Source: an uncultured Chlamydiae bacterium
GTDB lineage: Bacteria; Chlamydiota; Chlamydiia; Chlamydiales; SM23-39
Reading direction: 5' to 3'
Length of the DNA: 28,385 nucleotides
NCBI GenBank assembly: GCA_903889795.1
Contig: CAISYW010000056.1
Location: forward strand, 1-28,385
Positions 22,727 through 28,385 of this stretch are shown piece after piece. Each line of letters begins with the position of its first letter. The stretch's first letter is position 1. A model generated the notes under the pieces. That model was given only the letters and a program-made list of their open reading frames with translations. It was not told the DNA's origin and did no database searches. The position numbers and the translations under genes are program-made.

Positions 22727-24184
22727 CTATTTATTTAAAATTAATCTCTTTAGATACGGAACGAGAAGAAAAGAGACAATGGCCATCGCCATCGCAAGAA
22801 ATCCAAAAACGGAAAATGCATGGGAATAAACCGCCAAAGAAACATTTAAAGCCGCTTCTTTTGACACATCTGCCAATGTTGACAATAGGCTGCCAGTCAA
22901 AAAACCAAGCGCCGTTGTAAGGAACCAAATCCCCATCATCATACCCACAAAATTGGGAGGAGCGAGCCGCGTCACCATCGCAAGACCGATCGGTGAAATG
23001 AGCAGCTCGCCAATCGTGAGGAAAAAATAGAAGCAAAACACCCACCAGGGAGATGAAATTCCCCCTTTGCTAAAAAAGGCCATTGCTCCGCTTAAAAATA
23101 GGAATCCGAGAGCCAAACACAAAACTCCCAACGAAAATTTCATCGGCGTCGATGGGTTCAAATTTCGCCGACCGAGAAAACTCCAAAAGCAACTCAACAA
23201 GGGACTTAATGTAATGATGAAAAACGGATTAAAAAACACGACAAACTCAGCGTCGATCGGCAATCCGAGCATTTGCTTGCCCATATTTCGATTGGCAAAC
23301 ATCATGAGCGCGGTAAAAATTTGACTATAAAAAGCCCAAAAGACGATCGAGATGAACATGAGAATTAAACACGCGAGCAAGCTGCTTCGGTGCTCCGGAT
23401 TTTCCCTTAACATGATTTGCATCAGCTTTAAAACGATGAGAACGGAAGTGAGAATCAAGATAAGATCCGCCTCTTTAGGAAAATAAAAGATGAGATGCAA
23501 GCAGAAAATAGAAATGAGAATTCCTGCGATCAAGCAAAAATAGAGAGTCCATTTTGCTGAAAGACTTTTGCGAATCGGACTTTTGTCAGGCACATCGCCA
23601 GCCGCTCCTAAACGCTTTTTACCGCAAAAAAAGATGACCATCCCAAGGCTCATGCCGATCGCAGCCAGCAAAAAACCCCAATGCCATCCATACCGGCTCA
23701 CCAAAACTCCCGTGATCACGGGCGGCAGCAGCGCACCGATATTAATTCCCATGTAAAAGAGCGTAAAGCCGCTTTCGCGGCGCGGGTCATCTCGTTGATA
23801 TAACTCACCGACAATACTGGAGACATTCGGTTTAAAAAACCCATTGGCCAGAATGACCGTGCCGAGACCCAAAAAAAAGGCACGCTCGTAAGGTAATGCC
23901 GTGAGAATATAACCGATAACGAAGAGTATACCCCCGACAATGATCGAGCGCTGAAAACCGATCAACCGATCGGCGAGATATCCTCCGATTACAGGAGTGA
24001 AGTAGATTAAAGATCCAAACACACCATACAGAAGAAAGGTCTTCTCATCGCTGTATAAAAGCGCCTGAGACATGTATAAAACAATGATCGTCTGTAAAGT
24101 ATAAAAGCCAAACCGCTCCCACATCTCGGTGAAAAAGAGAAGAAAAAGTCCTTTCGGATGGCGCTCGGCTCCTCCATTTTTCAT
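22727..24184 (-). CDS. POT/PTR2 family proton-dependent oligopeptide transporter
   Basis: 485 residues, about 12-14 membrane segments. The E-x-x-E-R-F motif of proton coupling is present as EMWERFGFYTLQ (residues about 20-31), and the family signature FTLFYMGINIGALL (about 140-153) follows KPNVSSIVGELY. Imports di- and tripeptides with protons across the inner membrane. It has a good ribosome site (GAGGGA, eight bases before the ATG). For an intracellular parasite this supplies host-derived amino acids; the nearby pepF with a signal peptide could feed it. Downstream on the same strand is the AsmA-like gene. Confidence 0.93.
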   Translation of the reverse strand: MKNGGAERHPKGLFLLFFTEMWERFGFYTLQTIIVLYMSQALLYSDEKTFLLYGVFGSLIYFTPVIGGYLADRLIGFQRSIIVGGILFVIGYILTALPYERAFFLGLGTVILANGFFKPNVSSIVGELYQRDDPRRESGFTLFYMGINIGALLPPVITGVLVSRYGWHWGFLLAAIGMSLGMVIFFCGKKRLGAAGDVPDKSPIRKSLSAKWTLYFCLIAGILISIFCLHLIFYFPKEADLILILTSVLIVLKLMQIMLRENPEHRSSLLACLILMFISIVFWAFYSQIFTALMMFANRNMGKQMLGLPIDAEFVVFFNPFFIITLSPLLSCFWSFLGRRNLNPSTPMKFSLGVLCLALGFLFLSGAMAFFSKGGISSPWWVFCFYFFLTIGELLISPIGLAMVTRLAPPNFVGMMMGIWFLTTALGFLTGSLLSTLADVSKEAALNVSLAVYSHAFSVFGFLAMAMAIVSFLLVPYLKRLILNK

Positions 24185-24491
24185 GGATCAATCCCTCAAT
24201 GCCACGCTAGCGCAATGAAATCGAGTCGTCAAGCCGATTTTTGAGTCGCTCCCGATATATACCGCTCGTGATTCGAAAATCGGTTTATGCTGCGTCGGCT
24301 CTGCATTGCCTATTCCCGATTTTTGAATCGCTCCCGGTATACTTTTAAAAATCAAACTAACTAAACAAAAACACAAGTCATTGATTCTCTAATGCAAGAG
24401 GGTTATATCGGAATAAACAAAGAGCGCTTATAATGAATCTGAAATTTCAAGAAGTGGATTGAAATTATAAATTTGATAGGATCCGGATATT
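24185..24491. other. divergent intergenic region with a three-copy 14-27 base repeat
   Basis: 307 bases between the peptide transporter and the DedA-type gene, carrying no convincing gene. It holds the repeat set described separately (24234-24342) and, nearer the DedA gene, AT-rich sequence with a TATAAT at 24429-24434 but no convincing partner -35 box. Confidence 0.6.
24234..24342 (+). repeat. direct and inverted copies of a CCGATTTTTGAATCGCTCCC-type repeat
   Basis: Copy A (24234-24260) and copy B (24316-24342) are direct repeats matching at 24 of 27 bases. Between them an inverted copy, GATTCGAAAATCGG (24270-24283), can pair with either arm: 14 pairs including one G-T with B, and 14 including two G-T with A. 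The two hairpins are mutually exclusive. The set lies about 150 bases upstream of the DedA-type gene. Confidence 0.6.
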
Positions 24492-25082
24492 ATGGCTGCG
24501 AATACAGGAAGACTTTATCAATGGGCGATCCAGAGAACGGAATCGAATCGCGCGCCCATCTGGATTGGATTGATCTTCTTGCTCGAACTTATTTTAGTGA
24601 TCCCCCTTGATGCGATATTGGTTTTTTTCTGTCTGCAAAAACGTCGATTGATATTTTTATATGTGATGATCGCATCAGTCGCTTCTACGGTGAGCGGTTT
24701 ATGCGGCTATCTGCTGGGCCATTTTCTCTGGGACCTCATCGGACCATATATTGTGCCGCATCTGATTTCCGCTTTGGCATTCGAACACTTTGCCGTTCAT
24801 TACCAAAACTTTGAAAATTGGGCTATTTTTATCGGATCTTTTCTTCCGCTTCCCATGAAAGTGCTCAGTCTTTCAGCGGGAATTTTCCATCTAGGGCTCC
24901 CCTCTTTCCTTGGATTTTTATTTTTAGCCCGCTTTCTTCGTTTTGCTCTCGTCGGAGGGGCGATGTATCTCTGGGGAGAACAGGTAAAAACTTTTGTTGA
25001 CCGTCATTTTCGAGGTCTTTTTTTAATCATTGGCGCCAAAATTGCCATCGGCTTTGCTTTCTTTTATCTGATTGCTCAATAA
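24492..25082 (+). CDS. DedA/YqaA-type (SNARE-associated) integral membrane protein
   Basis: 196 residues, about five hydrophobic segments. The family core is recognisable: a loop with VIPLDAILVFFCLQ, the glycine-rich SGLCGYLLGHFLWD, then FIGSFLPLPMKVLSLSAGIF, which carries the re-entrant proline motif of DedA proteins, and a following basic RFLRFALVGGAMYLWGEQV. Members take part in membrane lipid flipping and homeostasis. It is preceded by AGGATCC-type weak Shine-Dalgarno and the repeat-bearing leader. It is the last chromosomal gene before the tRNA-associated element. Confidence 0.85.
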   Translation: MAANTGRLYQWAIQRTESNRAPIWIGLIFLLELILVIPLDAILVFFCLQKRRLIFLYVMIASVASTVSGLCGYLLGHFLWDLIGPYIVPHLISALAFEHFAVHYQNFENWAIFIGSFLPLPMKVLSLSAGIFHLGLPSFLGFLFLARFLRFALVGGAMYLWGEQVKTFVDRHFRGLFLIIGAKIAIGFAFFYLIAQ

Positions 25083-25131
25083 TGCCGAAAGCCCTCCCCA
25101 AAGAATTTTGAGCGAAAATCACTCGTCTCCA

Positions 25132-25161
25132 TTGCAAGAAAAGAGCCTTAAAATTTAAGAT
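25132..25161 (+). promoter_or_regulatory. possible promoter of tRNA-Asn
   Basis: TTGCAA (25132-25137), 18 bases, then TAAGAT (25156-25161), about 16 bases before the mature 5' end. The -10 match is moderate. Confidence 0.35.
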
Positions 25162-25176
25162 GGTGCTCGTTTTTGT

Positions 25177-25248
25177 TCCGGGTTAGCTCAGTGGTAGAGC
25201 AGTGGACTGTTAATCCATTGGTCGCAAGTTCGAATCTTGCACCCGGAG
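25177..25248 (+). tRNA. tRNA-Asn (anticodon GTT)
   Basis: A complete cloverleaf can be folded by eye: acceptor TCCGGGT/ACCCGGA, D-stem GCTC/GAGC, anticodon stem GTGGA/TCCAT with loop CTGTTAA (anticodon GTT), and T-stem GCAAG/CTTGC with loop TTCGAAT. The discriminator base is G and no CCA is encoded. An integrase gene begins 336 bases downstream, so the 3' half of this tRNA is the likely attachment site of an integrative element. Confidence 0.95.
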
Positions 25249-25251
25249 TTC

Positions 25252-25515
25252 TTATATCCCACCCCTAAATACCTCTGGATCAATAAACTTCAAACCAGAG
25301 GCATATATGTTCACTTCCTCCAAAACGCGGATTTTACGCACTTTTTCCGCAAATGACTGGAACGATCCAGAATCCAACCACTCCCCTTTTCTAACCGCAA
25401 CTTGGCGGATCAACGCCCTGCAAACATTTACCTCAAATGCGGAAAAATTGCGTAAATCAGACCTGCACATAACCAAATAGCACTGATTAACAACGACGAG
25501 AACTGTTGGGAGCAA
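25252..25515 (-). CDS. possible small hypothetical protein between tRNA-Asn and integrase
   Basis: An 87-codon frame opening with TTG at 25515 (an ATG at codon 16 is an alternative) and ending four bases from the tRNA. It has a plausible amphipathic C-terminus (SFQSFAEKVRKIRVLEEVNI) but no good ribosome site for either start. It resembles no family I know. It could be a remnant gene at the element's border or a chance frame. Confidence 0.3.
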   Translation of the reverse strand: MLPTVLVVVNQCYLVMCRSDLRNFSAFEVNVCRALIRQVAVRKGEWLDSGSFQSFAEKVRKIRVLEEVNIYASGLKFIDPEVFRGGI

Positions 25516-25539
25516 TGGATTGCTAATCCTATTCCCAAC
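25505..25539. repeat. nested inverted repeats upstream of the integrase
   Basis: GTTGGGA (25505-25511) pairs with TCCCAAC (25533-25539), and inside lies the perfect palindrome AGCAAT-GG-ATTGCT (25511-25524). The site is 45 bases before the integrase start, where recombinase or excisionase arm sites, or a regulator of the integrase, could bind. Confidence 0.4.
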
Positions 25540-25583
25540 ATTTTCTAAATGTTTTAAAATTAAAATTTGGATTCTAGAGAGTT

Positions 25584-26702
25584 ATGACAAGCTCAGACAA
25601 TATCAGATGTATTCGCGAATATACGAAAAAAGATGGATCTATCAGCTATCATGCTGAAGTCCGCCGTAAAAACGCTAAACCGCTCCGGCAATCCTTCCTA
25701 ACACTCACCGCTGCTAAAAATTGGGTGCGGAAAAATGAAAGCGCTATCCTCGAAGGCCGATACGTTCCCGATAACAAAGCGCGTAAATACACTCTCTCCG
25801 ATTTGATTGAGCAGTATATCCGCCTTTACCTCAGCAAATTCCCCTCCCGCCTGAGAGATCAGACATCTCATTTGAACTGGTGGAAAGAAAACTATGGAAG
25901 CAGGATTCTGATCGAAATCACCCCCTCTCTTCTTGTAGAAGCGAAGGAAAAACTTCTCTGCGGCATCACCTGCCGAAAGAAAGTGAGAACGAACTCCACA
26001 GTGAATCGATATTTTTCCAGCCTCAGCAGAGCATTCGCCCTCGCCTTTCAAGAATGGCAGTGGATCAATGAAAACCCTTTCCGAAGGATATCAAAATTGA
26101 AGGAGAATGGAGGCAGAAATCGCTTTCTATCGCGAGAAGAGCTTCACACCCTTCTTCAATGCTGCAAGGAGAGCAAAAATCCACACTTGTATGGAATGGT
26201 CCTCATCGCCGCTTCAATGGGCCTGCGTTTTGGAGAGATCGCCAATCTCCGCTGGAAGCACATCGACTTCGATAATGGATTCGCCACTCTTGAAATGACT
26301 AAAAACGGCGATGCCCGTTTCGTCCCGCTGCCCGATCAGGTCGCTGCTTATCTTAAAGGAATGCAGTGCACGAAACTCCCCGATGAATTCTTGTTTCCAT
26401 CTAAAAATCCAGCAAAACGCCATCCGTACTCCCTCATCAGAAAAGCCTTTCAAAAAGCAATCCAAGAAGCCAAACTTCAAGATTTCAAATTTCACGATTT
26501 GAGGCATACGGCGGCTTCCCACATGGCGATGAATGGCGCGACGCAGGGCGAACTCATGGAAGTCCTCGGCCATCGTTCGCCGACAATGACCCGCCGCTAC
26601 GCCCATTTTAGCAAAGAACACGTTGCTCGAATTTTACAAAAAACCAGTAATAATCTGATCGGACCTCAGGAGAAACCTCATGACGATTTACCTACCCGAT
26701 AG
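25584..26702 (+). CDS. tyrosine recombinase / integrase
   Basis: 372 residues. The N-terminal arm and core-binding domains occupy about 1-170 (SLSRAFALAFQEWQWINENP is typical). The catalytic domain has all expected residues: Arg215 in SMGLRFGEIANLRW, Lys240 in MTKNGDARFVPL, His304 and Arg307 in KFHDLRHTAASH, His330 in LGHRS, and the nucleophile Tyr339 in TRRYAHFS. It would catalyse site-specific integration, most likely at the tRNA-Asn just upstream, and excision with the help of a small accessory protein such as the one at 28147. It is not one of the chromosomal XerC/XerD proteins, judging by its N-terminal arm-type extension and its location. The next gene overlaps its end by 23 bases. Confidence 0.93.
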   Translation: MTSSDNIRCIREYTKKDGSISYHAEVRRKNAKPLRQSFLTLTAAKNWVRKNESAILEGRYVPDNKARKYTLSDLIEQYIRLYLSKFPSRLRDQTSHLNWWKENYGSRILIEITPSLLVEAKEKLLCGITCRKKVRTNSTVNRYFSSLSRAFALAFQEWQWINENPFRRISKLKENGGRNRFLSREELHTLLQCCKESKNPHLYGMVLIAASMGLRFGEIANLRWKHIDFDNGFATLEMTKNGDARFVPLPDQVAAYLKGMQCTKLPDEFLFPSKNPAKRHPYSLIRKAFQKAIQEAKLQDFKFHDLRHTAASHMAMNGATQGELMEVLGHRSPTMTRRYAHFSKEHVARILQKTSNNLIGPQEKPHDDLPTR

Positions 26703-27996
26703 CGTCAGCCTCTTTCGCCAAGCCTTTGATGCTGTCTGCGACCGGATTCTGCAAAGTAAAAACACTACTGCTTTTTACATGCTATACGTCGAACTCATAA
26801 AGAACCTTCGCGAACATCCGCTTCTGGAAAATTTCATCCTCGAACTTGAGGCCGAAACGACAAAACACAAGCAGGCATTCAGTATCGCTGCATTGGAAGC
26901 GCTTGAGGATAGCTGGCTAAGGCTTTGGAAGTATCATCGTCGCTTAAAACACCGGAAACAGCTCGTTCACATCAAACGGATGATAACGATGCCGGAGGCG
27001 ATCTCATATTCTCCTCTATATAATCGAATCCTTTTCAGTATGTGGGAATTCCGCTATCACTCCCCTTTCTTTCGCTCCATCAATGAAGCTCCCAGGCTTT
27101 TTCAATCTGCGCAATCCGAGATCAACCTGGCACCAGTTCAATTTGATTACTCTTCATCAAGCGAGGCGTATTTCGCCAAGAGAAAAGTCACTCAATGCAA
27201 ATTGGGCGCAAAAGATAAACGCAGGAATCTGCACAACAAAATTTTCAATCCAGGGCCACCGAAAAAAATAATGAAATTCAGGCGATCAGCAGAATGCGTT
27301 CGTAATGCACTTTTCTCTCGCAAAATCGCTGAAATTGAACAGAAATTTATTATTCCCGGGCAGAACGATGATGAAAAACGGCAGAATATGCAGATTATGG
27401 CTGAAACCAATCCTGTCATCTGTTGGGAAAGGCTCCGGTTTCTTCGGGAATGCTTCATTGCAAACGGAACTTTCCCTGCGCCCGCGCCATTCAAAGGCCG
27501 CTGGTCGTCAGTTAGAGAAATGGCATGGAACTCTGCTCGAGAAAGATGTGATATAGAAGTTTTTAAAGGCGCAAAAATGGCTCTGGGGCAGAAGCTGTCT
27601 CCCGATCCTTGCTCCTCTATCGACTTATTCTTAATGTGCGAGCATCGAATCCACCGAAGAGACTATGAGCGGTATCTTCATTCACTCAAAAACCATATTC
27701 AGGCACAGCTATTCAAAATTGAGAGCATCCAGCAAAAGGCAGCAGAGGAAAATCCCCTCCTAGTTCTTCCTGGCACTCAAAAAAAGAACTTCGTGATCGA
27801 CTTGGCCAATAAGTGCTGGAAAATCAATCCCAACGCCAACTACGACGAAGTCTATCTTCACTATCTCATAAATTGTCCCGCCAGCAGGCAGCTTTCCCGG
27901 ACAAGCTGGGAACGGATCATTCGAAAAGCTAAAATCGATCCCCGTCCAAAAGAAGCAAAGAAGCGCGGTCCCGGCAAAAAGACCTTGCAAAATTGA
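26680..27996 (+). CDS. hypothetical protein overlapping the integrase gene
   Basis: 438 residues, with no signal peptide or membrane segment. The ATG at 26680 follows AGGAG with seven-base spacing and overlaps the integrase by 23 bases in another frame, so translation is probably coupled and the two proteins may act together. The protein is basic and mostly helical: an N-terminal helical region (ELIKNLREHPLLENFILELE), a basic centre (KDKRRNLHNK, PPKKIMKFRRS) and a lysine-rich C-terminus (KEAKKRGPGKK). The segment around YDEVYLHYLINCPASRQLSR, TSWERIIRKA could be a helix-turn-helix. No family is recognised. A DNA-binding or replication/transfer role in the element is possible, but this is a guess from charge and position. 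Confidence 0.72.
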   Translation: MTIYLPDSVSLFRQAFDAVCDRILQSKNTTAFYMLYVELIKNLREHPLLENFILELEAETTKHKQAFSIAALEALEDSWLRLWKYHRRLKHRKQLVHIKRMITMPEAISYSPLYNRILFSMWEFRYHSPFFRSINEAPRLFQSAQSEINLAPVQFDYSSSSEAYFAKRKVTQCKLGAKDKRRNLHNKIFNPGPPKKIMKFRRSAECVRNALFSRKIAEIEQKFIIPGQNDDEKRQNMQIMAETNPVICWERLRFLRECFIANGTFPAPAPFKGRWSSVREMAWNSARERCDIEVFKGAKMALGQKLSPDPCSSIDLFLMCEHRIHRRDYERYLHSLKNHIQAQLFKIESIQQKAAEENPLLVLPGTQKKNFVIDLANKCWKINPNANYDEVYLHYLINCPASRQLSRTSWERIIRKAKIDPRPKEAKKRGPGKKTLQN

Positions 27997-28146
27997 CCTG
28001 TCATCAAATGACGCCTCTAATTTCCATTTTCTCATGAAAATCCACTTCTGAAAAAGACCTTTCATTTCATTGCATCCCTTTTTTAATTAACCACTTATGA
28101 TTTAATGAGAAGTGAAAGAAACCACTATAAACTACAAGGATTCGTC

Positions 28147-28347
28147 ATGAACCAGATCGCAGACATACCAATCACCTTCAGGGGATTTCATAAAAACTAT
28201 GAATACCCCAGCCCAGGCGCTCTTCGAAAAATGGCATTTGAGAGTGATACAAATGGATTTAAAAACGCTTTTTTGAAAGTCGGCCGGAGACGGCTGGTTT
28301 TACCAGAAACGTTATTTCGGCTGCTCAAAGAAAAAGGAAGCAAATAA
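28147..28347 (+). CDS. small AlpA/excisionase-like DNA-binding protein
   Basis: 66 residues from ATG 28147, chosen because AAGGA lies six bases upstream; a start at 28105 is open but lacks a ribosome site. It reads SPGALRKMAFESDTNGFKNA followed by FLKVGRRRLVLPETLFRLLK. That is the layout of MerR-type winged-helix proteins found beside phage integrases, in which a G-x-L-R-x-(I/M)-x-F helix is followed by a G-R-(R/K)-x-(L/V) wing and an F-x-x-(W/L)-L end. Such proteins act as excision factors or regulators. It belongs with the integrase and the 438-residue protein. The family assignment is by pattern memory only. Confidence 0.65.
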   Translation: MNQIADIPITFRGFHKNYEYPSPGALRKMAFESDTNGFKNAFLKVGRRRLVLPETLFRLLKEKGSK

Positions 28348-28385
28348 TCAAAAAATATCGATGAGCCGTTCATCGCGGTCAGGCA
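28348..28385 (-). CDS. possible 3' end of a minus-strand gene, cut by window edge
   Basis: Read on the minus strand, the last 38 bases give PDRDERLIDIF followed by TGA at 28348-28350, immediately next to the stop of the AlpA-like gene. The short peptide has a protein-like composition, but so little is present that it cannot be named. Confidence 0.25.
   Translation of the reverse strand, partial: PDRDERLIDIF

Noticed and set aside
24188..24376. A 62-codon frame opposite the repeat-bearing leader
   Set aside because: Its apparent protein repeats arise from the DNA repeats on the other strand; there is no start signal.
1..28385. CRISPR array
   Set aside because: No series of regularly spaced direct repeats was found; the repeats present are the two-copy Rhs unit, the IS subterminal pair and the three-copy leader repeat.

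Overview
The window comes from a member of the Chlamydiae, most likely an environmental (Parachlamydia/Waddlia/Criblamydia-type) lineage rather than a Chlamydia species. AccA, the HU/IHF protein, GroES/GroEL, PepF and TyrS all read like chlamydial orthologues. The gene orders pepF-groES-groEL and accA-ABC exporter near himD match what I recall of C. trachomatis. A phage-type integrase module, a giant Rhs protein and a YkuD L,D-transpeptidase point to an amoeba-associated relative with a larger genome. This taxonomic call is inference from memory; no search was run.

Layout. (1) 1-3259, minus strand: an L,D-transpeptidase overlaps accA by four bases and is followed by an ABC exporter that runs off the window. 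The exporter carries a well-formed EF-hand calcium loop in its first extracytoplasmic loop. (2) 3260-5897: about 540 bases without an obvious gene, with strong inverted repeats and a 49-codon reading frame, then a 699-residue protein with a permuted papain-like (NlpC/P60 superfamily) His/Cys pair, a candidate secreted effector. (3) 5976-13393: a truncated insertion sequence butts directly onto two tandem copies of a [Rhs C-terminal tip + small exported protein] unit, followed by an intact 1811-residue Sec-exported Rhs/YD-repeat protein. The variable tip of the Rhs protein looks like an alpha/beta hydrolase with a Ser-Asp-His triad and resembles the chlamydial DUF687 family. The two roughly 210-residue exported proteins are the best candidates for immunity partners, and the copy next to the IS has kept only a stump of its toxin. 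(4) 13492-17945: a chlamydial hypothetical with himD, tyrS, a small hypothetical, rpiA with a clear sigma70-type promoter, and ptsH. (5) 17996-24184: pepF with a signal peptide, a degenerate CIRCE operator, groES-groEL, a convergent AsmA-like protein and a POT peptide transporter. (6) 24185-25082: a repeat-rich leader and a DedA/YqaA-type membrane protein. (7) 25177-28385: tRNA-Asn(GTT), then the start of an apparent integrative element: tyrosine recombinase, an overlapping 438-residue unknown protein and a small AlpA/excisionase-like protein.

Most interesting. The Rhs locus looks like a polymorphic toxin-immunity system with a lipase/esterase-like tip, exported immunity proteins and a remnant of an earlier or displaced tip. 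It has neither a PAAR nor a VgrG-type N-terminus and carries a Sec signal instead. Together with the papain-fold protein and the IS remnant, it appears to have been inserted into a block (himD / hypothetical / accA / exporter) that is compact in pathogenic chlamydiae.
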